Below, one piece after another: positions 14,067 to 20,840 of a stretch of 64,000 nt of DNA. Under the pieces are notes generated by a model. It worked only from the letters and a program-made list of their open reading frames with translations. It made no database searches and had not been told where the DNA came from. The DNA is from a virus: IMG/VR virus record IMGVR_UViG_3300018080_008375, positions 1 to 64,000 of that record. One strand, 5' to 3'. A program made the position numbers and the translations under genes. How positions within the stretch are numbered: the first letter of the stretch is position 1; every line of letters starts with the position of its first letter.

Positions 14067-14306
14067 ATGGAGAGGCGCGTCAGCTGGCTGTGGTGCGAGA
14101 TGTGCGGGCGCTACGCGATGCCCGGATGCGGAGATGATGGCAACTGCTGCCATTCTCGCATGTGGCTGCTATCAGGAACTTCAAAAGAGTTTTCGGAATG
14201 GATGAGCAGGAAAGTGGCAAAGGACAGGGCGCAGCTGGCCAGGTGTTGTGCTCATGGGCAGTTTGCCCATGGTGAGTGTCCTAAGTGTTTTGAATATCGA
14301 AAATAA
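14067..14306 (+). CDS. Small cysteine-rich protein
   Basis: 79 residues with CEMCGRY, GCGDDGNCCH, RCCAHG and ECPKCFEY, enough cysteines and histidines for two zinc sites. GGAGGAAAAG lies just before the ATG. Follows the aminotransferase by 12 nt. One of many small zinc-ribbon-like proteins here; function unknown. Confidence 0.62.
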   Translation: MERRVSWLWCEMCGRYAMPGCGDDGNCCHSRMWLLSGTSKEFSEWMSRKVAKDRAQLARCCAHGQFAHGECPKCFEYRK

Positions 14307-14325
14307 AGTGCGAAGTTTCGCACAA

Positions 14326-14397
14326 TCCTCCGTGAGCTAATGGCTAGGCTGCCGGGCTTTGAACTCGGCTGTGTAGGTTCGAATCCTACCGGAGGAG
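14326..14397 (+). tRNA. tRNA-Gln(TTG)
   Basis: Acceptor TCCTCCG/CGGAGGA, discriminator G, anticodon stem CCGGG/CTCGG with loop CTTTGAA, T-arm GTAGG-TTCGAAT-CCTAC. Confidence 0.92.
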
Positions 14398-14399
14398 CT

Positions 14400-14573
14400 G
14401 GAACGCAGCGGCCGAAGGCCGCACTGCCGAGCAGCAGGGTGGGAAAATGCTCCATTGATTCTGCCCGAACGACGCCAAGGCGTGGAGCAACCGCGCATAT
14501 GCCAAGAGCGGGCGACGCTCCGTGCGGTCTGGCAAGCCGCAAGGAGCCCGTAGGCAGTTGCCAAATGCGTTCC
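14400..14573 (+). ncRNA. Structured non-coding element B
   Basis: A 174-nt element closed by a perfect 8-bp stem, GGAACGCA (14400-14407) with TGCGTTCC (14566-14573). Inside are GCGGCC-GAA-GGCCGC (14408-14422), ACTGCC/GGCAGT (14423-14428 with 14553-14558), TGCTCCA/TGGAGCA (14448-14454 with 14483-14489) enclosing ACGCC/GGCGT, and GAGCG-GGCGA-CGCTC (14506-14520). It fits tightly between tRNA-Gln and tRNA-Pro, so it is probably cut out with them. Not a tRNA and not a recognised family. Confidence 0.6.
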
Positions 14574-14578
14574 TTTAT

Positions 14579-14650
14579 CTGGGTGTAGCTCAGGGGGAGA
14601 GCGCTGCGCTGGGGGCGCAGAGGCCGCAGGTTCAAAACCTGCCACCCAGA
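14579..14650 (+). tRNA. tRNA-Pro(GGG)
   Basis: Acceptor CTGGGTG/CACCCAG, discriminator A, D-arm GCTC-AGGGGGA-GAGC, anticodon stem CTGCG/CGCAG with loop CTGGGGG, T-arm with TTCAAAA loop. The next start codon is one base after its end. Confidence 0.9.
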
Positions 14651-14651
14651 C

Positions 14652-14828
14652 ATGGACAGAAAGAGGCTGGAGAAGCACATCAGACTGTGCCGCAGGAACC
14701 TGCTCAGCGGGAAGGTCAAATGCTGCTTGACATGCCCGTTCGAAGAGGAAATCCTCTCGGTGTATCCGGAGCTGAAAGAGCTGTTTGACGAGAAGCGGAA
14801 GCAGCAGCGGAAGAAGGCGAAGAAATGA
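14652..14828 (+). CDS. Small basic protein with cysteines
   Basis: 58 codons, MDRKRLEKHIRLCRRNLLSG, then CCLTCPFEEEI and a lysine-rich tail (KRKQQRKKAKK). The charge suggests nucleic-acid or ribosome binding, which is only inference. It begins one base after tRNA-Pro and ends in an ATGA overlap with the next gene, which supports it. Confidence 0.6.
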   Translation: MDRKRLEKHIRLCRRNLLSGKVKCCLTCPFEEEILSVYPELKELFDEKRKQQRKKAKK

Positions 14829-15187
14829 GCGAAGAGGTTCCGAGGCAGTACACGGCGGAAGAGGTCAGGGAGCAGTTTTTTCAGTACCTGCATACCATGA
14901 TACGGTACTGGTCGAGCATAGGCGAAAGGAACGTCGAGGAGAAGATGAGCGGCTTCGTGCACAGCCTGCTGACGACATTCGACGGATGCTCCGGAGGAAT
15001 GCCGGGCTTCCTGGTCTGCCCGTCATGCCATCCGGACGACCCGGAATACCACAGGGAGAACGGCGAGAATTGGTATCCCGCCAACGAGAATGCCGAGATG
15101 GAGTGCGAGATCAGCGAAGGCCAGATGCTGCACGATGCCTGGGGAGCCTGGTGCAGAAGGCGGAACCTGTACGGCTACAAGGGGTGA
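14825..15187 (+). CDS. Unknown small protein
   Basis: 120 residues starting MSEEVPRQYTAEEVREQFFQ. It contains LLTTFDGCSGGMPGFLVCPS and HPDDPEYHRENGENWYPANE, a sequence style seen in conserved hypothetical phage proteins. AAGAAGGCGAAG precedes the start inside the overlapping upstream gene. No biochemical role can be inferred. Confidence 0.65.
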   Translation: MSEEVPRQYTAEEVREQFFQYLHTMIRYWSSIGERNVEEKMSGFVHSLLTTFDGCSGGMPGFLVCPSCHPDDPEYHRENGENWYPANENAEMECEISEGQMLHDAWGAWCRRRNLYGYKG

Positions 15188-15190
15188 AGA

Positions 15191-15691
15191 ATGAAAAGAG
15201 CAAGCCACTATCCCGCCTGCTTCGACGAATACAGCACGCAGCGGCTCCCGCTTCTGGAGTTCATGGCCGCCCTGGACGGCGCATGGCGGTCGGCGCAGCT
15301 GAGGAAAGGTTTTGAGTACGAGGAGGTTGACCACCCCTCCAGAGACAGCCTTAGGGTCAAGCTGGTCAGGCACGACCGCGACCGCAGGTATTCGGAGAAG
15401 ATCACGTACGTGATTCCGGACAAGCAGGACGTGGATGCGGAAAGCGGCGACATGACCTGGTCGCTCAGGTCCCACCGGCATTACAAGGTTGTCGATGCGG
15501 CCGTGGACAGCCAGGATCTCCTGGCCATTCAGGTTGGGGAGGCGATCGAGACGAGGCTTCGCGCAGTGAAGGTCGAGGGATACGGCCAGCTGTGGACCGT
15601 TGACAAGAAGGCGCACGACGTTCTGGCAAAAGCTTCCGAATCCATAAGGCGGGGCAGAGAGGTGGTAGCCAGCATGCTTGAGGAGGAATGA
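15191..15691 (+). CDS. Unknown protein
   Basis: 166 residues, MKRASHYPACFDEYSTQRLP onward, mixed alpha/beta, with a beta-rich middle (HYKVVDAAVDSQDLLAIQVG) and a final helix (RRGREVVASMLEEE). The end carries GAGGAGG, which is the ribosome binding site of the next gene. No family recognised. Confidence 0.62.
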   Translation: MKRASHYPACFDEYSTQRLPLLEFMAALDGAWRSAQLRKGFEYEEVDHPSRDSLRVKLVRHDRDRRYSEKITYVIPDKQDVDAESGDMTWSLRSHRHYKVVDAAVDSQDLLAIQVGEAIETRLRAVKVEGYGQLWTVDKKAHDVLAKASESIRRGREVVASMLEEE

Positions 15692-16215
15692 TGGGAGTTT
15701 CCATAACCGGCTACAGCCATCTTGAGCTTGCCATGGAAACCGGCGAGGAGCTGCCGGACGAAGAGCAGTTCCAGGAGGCGGACAGGAACGGGTGGCTGTT
15801 TGCAATGAACGACCAGTGCTTCGCCGCCCGGATGGACGGCTGGAAGAGCGGGTTCTACAGGACCACCAGGAAAACAAAGGAAGTCTGGGTCTGTTCAGTG
15901 TCGTACGGCACATACGGCGGATGGCGGGACGACCTGGGCAGAATGGTCGGAGCCTCTGCTTTCGGCTTTCATGGGGATTGCGAGGGCGGGCCGTTCGCAG
16001 AACTCATCTGCTTCTCCGACTGCGAGGGGGCGATAGGGCCGGATACGAGCAAGAAGCTGTACAAGGATTTCAAAAAGCACGCTGCGCAGGTCAGGAAGTT
16101 CGCCAAGATGCACCCGGACGACGAATGGTATGGCGGCTGGTATCTGAGCCTGTACAACGGCTTCAGGCGGGCATTCAAGGTCGCGTCAAAGAGCGGTCTT
16201 GTGCTGTTTCATTGA
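15691..16215 (+). CDS. Unknown protein
   Basis: 174 residues, GVSITGYSHLELAMETGEEL onward. Contains SYGTYGGWRDDLGRMVGASA and ELICFSDCEGAIGPDTSKKL, a run typical of a conserved phage hypothetical that measures or binds a small ligand, but no family is known to me. Tandem ATGs at 15688 and 15691 follow GAGGAGG; spacing favours 15691. Confidence 0.65.
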   Translation: MGVSITGYSHLELAMETGEELPDEEQFQEADRNGWLFAMNDQCFAARMDGWKSGFYRTTRKTKEVWVCSVSYGTYGGWRDDLGRMVGASAFGFHGDCEGGPFAELICFSDCEGAIGPDTSKKLYKDFKKHAAQVRKFAKMHPDDEWYGGWYLSLYNGFRRAFKVASKSGLVLFH

Positions 16216-16231
16216 CAAGAAAGTGTAGATA

Positions 16232-16546
16232 ATGCCGACCAAGAAATTTGGCGTTAATCACCCTGGGGCAGAAGCCGTTGGCGCGTTCCTTCTATTTATT
16301 GCCGCTTTGATGATCCTGACCCTGTTCGGTTTTTCCAGCAATGGGGGTGGGAATAAAGCGACCCGCATAGAGCTTCACAACCCGTACTACTTTGGTGTGC
16401 GCGCTGAGGTCAAGTGTGACTGGAATAAGAAAAGCAGGTATTACGGGTTTTATAAGAAGATCCTCGTGCCAGGCAGGGGAAAATATGTCTTGGAGGTTCC
16501 CAAGACATGCTCCAAGTGCGAGGTTTGGCCGAAAGTGGTGTGGTGA
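16232..16546 (+). CDS. Membrane protein, single span
   Basis: 104 residues with one membrane segment near residues 13-33 (AEAVGAFLLFIAALMILTLF) followed by an outside beta-rich domain with a Cys pair (CSKC). Topology suggests anchoring in the inner membrane. Preceded by AAGAAAG and ends in an overlap with the next gene (TGATG). Function unknown. Confidence 0.6.
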   Translation: MPTKKFGVNHPGAEAVGAFLLFIAALMILTLFGFSSNGGGNKATRIELHNPYYFGVRAEVKCDWNKKSRYYGFYKKILVPGRGKYVLEVPKTCSKCEVWPKVVW

Positions 16547-16992
16547 TGAGGCTGATCATAAGAAGATGTAACCATTGCGGAGCGAAATACACATATCAGG
16601 CGAGTGGTCGCCCAGCTGGCAAATACCGCGGAGATGGCGAGTACTGCGGAGACTGCAAGGATGTGATCGACATCACGCTGCGCAGCATCCCAAAGCGGGT
16701 CGAGAAGGTGTGGGTGGAGACCGACGAAGTTTCCGGCGCGGATCTTCTTGAGGAGCAGGAGCGCCAGGCGCGCAGATGCATGGCTGGCGGAAGGGTGTTC
16801 GGAACACCGGTCTTGGCCGGCACATACAGGCTGGAAGGCAACAAGGTTGTTGATTACCAAGACGGCACCATGGTGAAGCACAATGGCAAGGAATATGAGG
16901 TAAGATGGTGGGAGAGCCAGCCGGACGATTTCAAGGTGCGCGTGACCACGGCTAAAAATGTTAAGACGGGAGAAATTGAAGGATTGTGGTAG
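16546..16992 (+). CDS. Zinc-ribbon protein
   Basis: 148 residues. The N-terminus has RRCNHCGAKYTY and GEYCGDCKDV, a complete two-CxxC zinc ribbon, followed by a helical linker and a C-terminal beta domain (VLAGTYRLEGNKVVDYQDG). The start overlaps the previous gene's stop (GTGATGAG). It ends two bases before tRNA-Ala(TGC). Function unknown. Confidence 0.62.
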   Translation: MRLIIRRCNHCGAKYTYQASGRPAGKYRGDGEYCGDCKDVIDITLRSIPKRVEKVWVETDEVSGADLLEEQERQARRCMAGGRVFGTPVLAGTYRLEGNKVVDYQDGTMVKHNGKEYEVRWWESQPDDFKVRVTTAKNVKTGEIEGLW

Positions 16993-16993
16993 C

Positions 16994-17065
16994 GGGCTGG
17001 TAGTTTAACTGGGAAAATACGGCCCTTGCACGGCCGAGTCCGGGGTTCGACTCCCCGCCGGTCCA
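16994..17065 (+). tRNA. tRNA-Ala(TGC)
   Basis: Acceptor GGGCTGG/CCGGTCC with the G3-U70 pair that specifies alanine, discriminator A, anticodon stem CGGCC/GGCCG with loop CTTGCAC, T-arm CGGGG-TTCGACT-CCCCG. Confidence 0.93.
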
Positions 17066-17079
17066 AACAGAGGTGTAAA

Positions 17080-17388
17080 ATGAAGAAAATCAGACCGCCA
17101 GTCAGGCTGAAGAAATGGCGCACGGTGTACATAAAAGAGGAGGTTACCCCGTACATGGCGCCGGAGACGATTCCGATTAGGCTGAGCGGCGAGGCTTACG
17201 GGCATTACAGGTTCGAGGACGGGCATGTGATAACGACCTCCTCGGTCGTGGAGCTGGATCTTGACAGGCGGGTTGCCAGGACGCGGTCCGGCAGCACGTA
17301 CATCCTTGAAGATCCTGAGCCGGAATTTGTTGAATGGATGAGGAAGACTGGCCAGCAGACATCGTTCAACAAGCTGTTTCCGAACTGA
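17080..17388 (+). CDS. Small basic unknown protein
   Basis: 102 residues: basic N-terminus (KKIRPPVRLKKWRTVYIKEE), then a beta-rich part (GHYRFEDGHVITTSSVVELD) and a helical end. AGAGGTG precedes the ATG, which lies 14 nt after tRNA-Ala. Linked by TGATG to the next gene. No family recognised. Confidence 0.6.
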   Translation: MKKIRPPVRLKKWRTVYIKEEVTPYMAPETIPIRLSGEAYGHYRFEDGHVITTSSVVELDLDRRVARTRSGSTYILEDPEPEFVEWMRKTGQQTSFNKLFPN

Positions 17389-17885
17389 TGAGTCTTGAGA
17401 TAATAGCCAACCCTATCACGGGCAAGATTCCGGTTGTAATGACGACAAGGCTGGATGCCGCGCAAGTGGTGAGGGACGGGATCATAATCGGATATGCGCG
17501 GTACATCCTTCTGGAGCGCCATCGCGGTGCTGAGGGCGTAAGCGGCGAGATGGCGCAGCTGGTTCTGCATGCCGAGGTCCTTGACGGCTGCGCAATGGAC
17601 ATACTGTACAATATGGGCGAGTTCGGCATCAGGGACCGCGAGAGCGGCAAGGAGTTCGAAAACCTGATGCTGATGCCGGCTCCGGGCATGCTGCTTTGCC
17701 ATGGGATCTGTATAATCGCGGAGCGGGTTAAATTCGTCACCCTGCTGGATGCGCGGCCCAAAAGGCCGCCGGACCCGTGGAGAATGGCGGAGTCCATCCA
17801 GGAGGCCGTCGAAACCCTAAAGACGAGTGCGGGCGATCCTGCTTCTGCAAAGGCGCTGAAAATTCTGGAGAACGTATTGAAATGA
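17388..17885 (+). CDS. Unknown protein
   Basis: 165 residues, MSLEIIANPITGKIPVVMTT onward; hydrophobic strands (VVRDGIIIGYARYILLE) and a helical C-terminus rich in alanine and lysine. Start at 17388 overlaps the previous stop; an upstream in-frame start inside the previous gene is less likely. Function unknown. Confidence 0.6.
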   Translation: MSLEIIANPITGKIPVVMTTRLDAAQVVRDGIIIGYARYILLERHRGAEGVSGEMAQLVLHAEVLDGCAMDILYNMGEFGIRDRESGKEFENLMLMPAPGMLLCHGICIIAERVKFVTLLDARPKRPPDPWRMAESIQEAVETLKTSAGDPASAKALKILENVLK

Positions 17886-18145
17886 TAGACATAGCACAGG
17901 AAGATATCAAAGCGGTCACAGCGGCGGTGTTCAGGCATGTTCAGGGCTCGCTGAAGAGCCTGCCGGACAAGGTTGTTGGTCACAAGCTGTACGCCGAGGG
18001 GCTGATACAGGCTCTGGTCAACCTGGCGTGTCAGGTTGCGGTATCGGCGAATGTCAAGAAGCAGAACTTCTTCGACGGGGCGGCCGACATATGGAACGGC
18101 GTCGAGAAACAGAGGCGCAGCCCAAAAACAACCCTGCTGAATTGA
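17882..18145 (+). CDS. Small helical protein
   Basis: 87 residues: MIDIAQEDIKAVTAAVFRHV, LIQALVNLACQVAVSANVKK, ending basic. Predicted all-helical. ATGA overlap with the preceding gene. No family known. Confidence 0.58.
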   Translation: MIDIAQEDIKAVTAAVFRHVQGSLKSLPDKVVGHKLYAEGLIQALVNLACQVAVSANVKKQNFFDGAADIWNGVEKQRRSPKTTLLN

Positions 18146-18153
18146 GGAAAATC

Positions 18154-18363
18154 ATGGGGCTGACCAGGAAAGAAGAGGCCGAAGAGGCAGCAAAGAACGC
18201 CAAGCAAGGCGAAGGATACCTTGAGGCCGCCAGGAAGGGGCTGGAGAAGGTGGGCGATCGAGAAGGGAAGAAGCTGGCGGACGACGCCGTGGACGCTGTC
18301 AGGAAGGTCCGCAGGCATATCAGGAAGAGGCAGGAGAGGGATGAAGAAGGCCGAAAAGCTTAA
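18154..18363 (+). CDS. Small charged helical protein
   Basis: 69 residues, GLTRKEEAEEAAKNAKQGEG and a final block of arginines and lysines (VRKVRRHIRKRQERDEEGRK). Looks like one long helix, possibly binding nucleic acid. TGAGGAAAATC precedes the ATG; the last 23 nt overlap the next gene. Confidence 0.55.
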   Translation: MGLTRKEEAEEAAKNAKQGEGYLEAARKGLEKVGDREGKKLADDAVDAVRKVRRHIRKRQERDEEGRKA

Positions 18364-18709
18364 GCTCAAGCGGGAATATCTGGCGGAGCAGAAGCGCAAG
18401 GAGACGGAGCCTCTGATAGATTGCCTGTCATGCAGGTGGCATAGCTGCGGCTGGCGCGAGATCCCAGGGGCGCCGTTGTGCCCGTACTACTACGACCACA
18501 CGTGCTCGAAGATGGGGCGCGTCATCTGCACTCAGACCGTCGGAGAAACCGGTCCGTCATGTATAAACGCCCCGGCGGACTGCCCGGTGCGGTTGGAAAG
18601 CAAGGAAGCTGAGGAGTTGAAGAAAAAGCGCATCAAGTTGGCAAAGAAGCAGCTGGAAAAGCTGAAGATGTACGAACCCGAGGTGAAAGACTGGAAGGAT
18701 GTGAAATGA
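18341..18709 (+). CDS. Cysteine-rich zinc-binding-like protein
   Basis: 122 residues. Between basic helices at both ends lies CLSCRWHSCGWREI, CPYYYDHTC and later C residues (VICTQT, PSCINAPADCP), fit for one or two metal sites. The ATG follows AGAGGGATGAAG inside the previous gene. Ends with an ATGA overlap to the next gene. Function unknown. Confidence 0.58.
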   Translation: MKKAEKLKLKREYLAEQKRKETEPLIDCLSCRWHSCGWREIPGAPLCPYYYDHTCSKMGRVICTQTVGETGPSCINAPADCPVRLESKEAEELKKKRIKLAKKQLEKLKMYEPEVKDWKDVK

Positions 18710-18970
18710 CGACATGGCTGGAAAAGCGGACCAAGGAGGCCCTGGTCAAAAACCAGAAAGGCCTGCGCGAGCGATCCGGATCCTACATCACCGGCGACCG
18801 CCTCGTATCCTTCCTGTACCAGCTCATGCGCGACCACGTGCCGCCGGGGGGTTGTGGAAAAGTGCGTGAACGACAGCCTGACGGTGCCGGCGCACCTCAC
18901 GAACGGCTGGCTGGGGAAATACTCCGAGGACATGGCGAAGAGGCTATGCGTGGCTGAGGGAGAGAAATAA
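18706..18970 (+). pseudogene. Small protein broken by a frameshift in a G6 run
   Basis: The frame starts MTTWLEKRTKEALVKNQKGL and is coherent up to MRDHVPPG. At the G run 18846-18851 the natural continuation lies in the other frame: VVEKCVNDSLTVPAHLTNGW, then LGKYSEDMAKRLC, stopping at TAA 18968-18970, which overlaps the next ATG exactly (TAATG). With five G the protein would be 87 residues. Without correction the chain ends in arginine/glycine-rich nonsense. Either a true frameshift or a homopolymer read error. Confidence 0.65.
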
Positions 18971-19506
18971 TGACGGAAGATGATCTTTTCCGACCGGTGC
19001 GCAACTTCCCCGAGGAAGAGGAAAGAGTCGGAACGGGACCCATATGTTTCGGAGACGACTGGCCTGGGACTTTCATACGCGGTGATGAAAGCCATTCCTT
19101 CGCAAAGGTTCTGAAAGAAGTGATCTCGGTGCTTGAGGAGCGCACGGATACATGGTCCAAAGGGTCTTCTTTCGGATACTATGTGTGGTATTTGAGGTGG
19201 GCGATGGAGCTGCTGCTTAGGAGTCATTCTCAAGATCGTCTGGACAGGGCGCGCCTGATTGCGCGCGAAATGCGTAATATCGGACTTCCCAAGGAGTTCA
19301 AAAAGTTATCAGAGGACCTGACATATTCCGTCATGGACAAGGGGGATATAACGAACTCGCTTGAGGCCAGGATCTTACGCCTGAGCGTCGTTAGGAATCC
19401 TCATGAGAATTTTCAGCTTGAGCGCGACGACGATCTTCGCCTGCTACAGAGAATATGGGGTGTTGAGCCGCGCGAGGAAGAGTGGTACCAAATAAGTTCC
19501 GGATAG
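18970..19506 (+). CDS. Unknown helical protein
   Basis: 178 residues: MTEDDLFRPVRNFPEEEERV, FAKVLKEVISVLEERTDTWS, WYLRWAMELLLRSHSQDRLD. Mostly helical, soluble, no recognisable domain. Starts in a TAATG overlap with the corrected frame of the previous gene. Confidence 0.6.
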   Translation: MTEDDLFRPVRNFPEEEERVGTGPICFGDDWPGTFIRGDESHSFAKVLKEVISVLEERTDTWSKGSSFGYYVWYLRWAMELLLRSHSQDRLDRARLIAREMRNIGLPKEFKKLSEDLTYSVMDKGDITNSLEARILRLSVVRNPHENFQLERDDDLRLLQRIWGVEPREEEWYQISSG

Positions 19507-19514
19507 GAGGCGTG

Positions 19515-19703
19515 ATGCCAAGGAGCATGATATGCGGCGTGCGCGTGGACCATGTAGAAGTGAAGCTGCCGTGCTATCTCGTAGTTGACGAACATGGCTT
19601 CACTTCCGTTTACGACACGGAAGATGCCGTCGACCGAGCCGTCCAAGGATGTAACGAGGCGGAAGAAACCGTCAATGTGCTGTATTTGAGCGAGGAAGAA
19701 TAG
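19515..19703 (+). CDS. Small unknown protein
   Basis: 62 residues, PRSMICGVRVDHVEVKLPCY, a small beta-rich domain with an acidic end. GGATAGGAGG lies 4-13 nt before the ATG, which decides this start. Ends 6 nt before tRNA-Val. No family known. Confidence 0.6.
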   Translation: MPRSMICGVRVDHVEVKLPCYLVVDEHGFTSVYDTEDAVDRAVQGCNEAEETVNVLYLSEEE

Positions 19704-19709
19704 AAGAAC

Positions 19710-19781
19710 GGGCCGTTAGTTCAGAGGGAGAACACTACCTCGACGCGGTAGGGGTCGCAGGTTCAAATCCTGCACGGCCCA
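19710..19781 (+). tRNA. tRNA-Val(GAC)
   Basis: Acceptor GGGCCGT/ACGGCCC, discriminator A, D-arm GTTC...GAAC, anticodon stem CTACC/GGTAG, T-arm GCAGG-TTCAAAT-CCTGC. The anticodon loop TCGACGC has C at position 33 instead of T. Confidence 0.85.
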
Positions 19782-19956
19782 CGATGCGGGGCGCGCGTTT
19801 GCGCGCCGCCGCAGCCTTCGGGCAAAATGCCGCCCTCCCGGAGGGCTCGCGCGCTGCCAGTGAGGTCGAACCGTGGTTTTTGAGCATTCGCATACCATGG
19901 ATCGTCACGACGGCGCGCTAGCAGGACCAAGCGGATGCTCGGGCGGCAATGATAAT
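19782..19956 (+). ncRNA. Structured non-coding element C
   Basis: 175 nt between tRNA-Val and tRNA-Ala with no credible gene. Hairpins include GGCGCGC-GTTT-GCGCGCC (19790-19807), a GCCCTC.../GAGGGC stem near 19832-19846, and GAGCAT (19882-19887) pairing with ATGCTC (19935-19940). Very GC-rich and folded; it probably leaves the transcript when the flanking tRNAs are processed. Family unknown. Confidence 0.5.
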
Positions 19957-20027
19957 GGGGCCGTGGTGAAACGGGATCACACGACTTTCGCACGGTCGAA
20001 TTGCGAGTTCGATTCTCGCCGGCTCCA
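19957..20027 (+). tRNA. tRNA-Ala(CGC)
   Basis: Acceptor GGGGCCG/CGGCTCC with G3-U70, discriminator A, anticodon stem CGACT/GGTCG with loop TTCGCAC, T-arm GCGAG-TTCGATT-CTCGC. Confidence 0.9.
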
Positions 20028-20029
20028 CC

Positions 20030-20176
20030 TGGACCGTAGCCTAATGACGACTGCCGAACGTCAGTCGGGGCATACACCGGCTGCCTAGTAGCTGAGCGTC
20101 ACCTCCGGGGCACCGGGGGCTTGAGAGGGCGACTTCTCTACGAAGGAAGATGCGGGTGCGAATCCCGCCGGTCCAG
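20030..20176 (+). ncRNA. Long tRNA-like element (147 nt)
   Basis: The ends are tRNA-like: TGGACCG (20030-20036) pairs with CGGTCCA (20169-20175), directly after a T-arm GCGGG-TGCGAAT-CCCGC. Between them lie about 110 nt instead of about 45, with stems such as CGACTG/CAGTCG and GAGAG/TTCTC. No anticodon arm can be assigned with confidence. It may be a tRNA carrying an insertion or a tRNA-like RNA. Confidence 0.45.
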
Positions 20177-20178
20177 CA

Positions 20179-20240
20179 GGTTCTTGTGACCGGGTAGGTC
20201 TAGGGCAAGCCCAAGCGGTTCGACTCCGCAGATGGAACCA
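20179..20240 (+). ncRNA. Short tRNA-like element without anticodon loop (62 nt)
   Basis: GGTTC/GAACC closing stem with a 3' A, then GACC-GGGTA-GGTC, then GGG-CAAG-CCC where an anticodon arm should be, then a T-arm GCGG-TTCGACT-CCGC. The middle arm has only a four-base loop, so it cannot decode. Either a shrunken tRNA relic or a non-decoding tRNA mimic. Confidence 0.45.
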
Positions 20241-20338
20241 GGCTTCGGCAGGCAAAGTCGACTTGACTGCCGAAGCCGCCTAATCTGCTCCTACAGGGGC
20301 TTTGTCCGGTACCGGGCACCCTCTGGGGCGGATTTTTT
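20241..20338 (+). other. Strong hairpin and T-rich spacer before tRNA-Ala
   Basis: GGCTTCGGCAG (20241-20251) pairs with CTGCCGAAGCC (20267-20277), 11 perfect base pairs with a short inner palindrome AGTCGACT. A weaker GC-rich fold and six T (20333-20338 region) follow just before tRNA-Ala. It may act as processing signal or weak terminator. No gene is present from 20028 to 20338 apart from the tRNA-like elements. Confidence 0.45.
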
Positions 20339-20412
20339 GGGGACGTAGTTCAGCTGGGATGAACGTTGCGCTGGCAGCGCAAAGGTCGCGGGTTCGAACC
20401 CCGCCGTCTCCA
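20339..20412 (+). tRNA. tRNA-Ala(GGC)
   Basis: Acceptor GGGGACG/CGTCTCC with G3-U70, discriminator A, D-arm GTTC...GAAC, anticodon stem TTGCG/CGCAA with loop CTGGCAG, T-arm GCGGG-TTCGAAC-CCCGC. Confidence 0.93.
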
Positions 20413-20413
20413 C

Positions 20414-20487
20414 GGTATCCCTGGTGTAGTGGTTCTGCACGCTAGGTTGTGGCCCTGGAGGTCTCGGTTCGATCCCGTGGGGATACC
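20414..20487 (+). tRNA. tRNA-His(GTG) with encoded G-1
   Basis: The gene encodes G at -1 (20414) opposite C73 (20487), then acceptor GTATCCC/GGGATAC, anticodon stem CTAGG/CCTGG with loop TTGTGGC. One T-T mismatch in the T-stem. G-1:C73 is the histidine identity signal. The phage also encodes Thg1 (43046), which can add or repair this base. Confidence 0.88.
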
Positions 20488-20625
20488 CTAGGGCGGCAGA
20501 TCACCGTCCCTTGATCGTCGCTGGCTCTAGGATCGGCTACGGAGATGGGTGGTATCATGCCGATGGGCTTAGCTATAACTACCCTGTAATGGCAGCGGCA
20601 ACGGCCGCGAGCGTCGGTCATAAAT
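20488..20625 (+). ncRNA. Structured non-coding element D
   Basis: 138 nt between tRNA-His and tRNA-Ser with no gene. Stems: GGGCGG/CCGTCC with a 7-nt loop (20491-20509), GGGTGG with CTACCC (20547-20552 with 20579-20584), and GCGGC-AACG-GCCGC (20595-20608). Probably a folded RNA released with the flanking tRNAs. Family unknown. Confidence 0.42.
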
Positions 20626-20710
20626 GGAAGGGCAACCCGATGGGTGACGGGGCTTGTTTCGAAAATAAGTGACCTTAACCGGCTTGGGGGTTCGACTCCC
20701 CCTCCTTCCG
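20626..20710 (+). tRNA. tRNA-Ser(CGA)
   Basis: Type II tRNA with long variable arm: acceptor GGAAGGG/TCCTTCC, discriminator G, anticodon stem CTTGT/ATAAG with loop TTCGAAA, T-arm GGGGG-TTCGACT-CCCCC. Confidence 0.9.
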
Positions 20711-20782
20711 CGGGCGGCTACAGCGCTGGTGGGACAGCGTGATGGGCGGTCGCAAGCGAGTAGTTCCCACCTATCGTTTGCG
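20711..20782 (+). other. Folded spacer after tRNA-Ser
   Basis: No gene. Hairpins CGCT/AGCG and GCAAGCGA (20752-20759) with TCGTTTGC (20774-20781) precede a terminator-like structure. It may be part of one small RNA ending at about 20822. Confidence 0.35.
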
Positions 20783-20822
20783 GCTTGCCTCGACTGGATC
20801 ATACCCGCCGAGGCACGCTTTT
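20783..20822 (+). terminator. Probable rho-independent terminator
   Basis: TGCCTCG (20786-20792) pairs with CGAGGCA (20809-20815), extended by GC/GC after one mismatch, and is followed by TTTT and AATTTT. It closes the tRNA/RNA cluster before the protein genes at 20841. Confidence 0.5.
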
Positions 20823-20840
20823 AATTTTCTGGAGGGCAGA

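Noticed and set aside
14340-14588. Open frames across tRNA-Gln, element B and tRNA-Pro
   Set aside because: They cross tRNAs and perfect RNA stems; composition is that of structured RNA.
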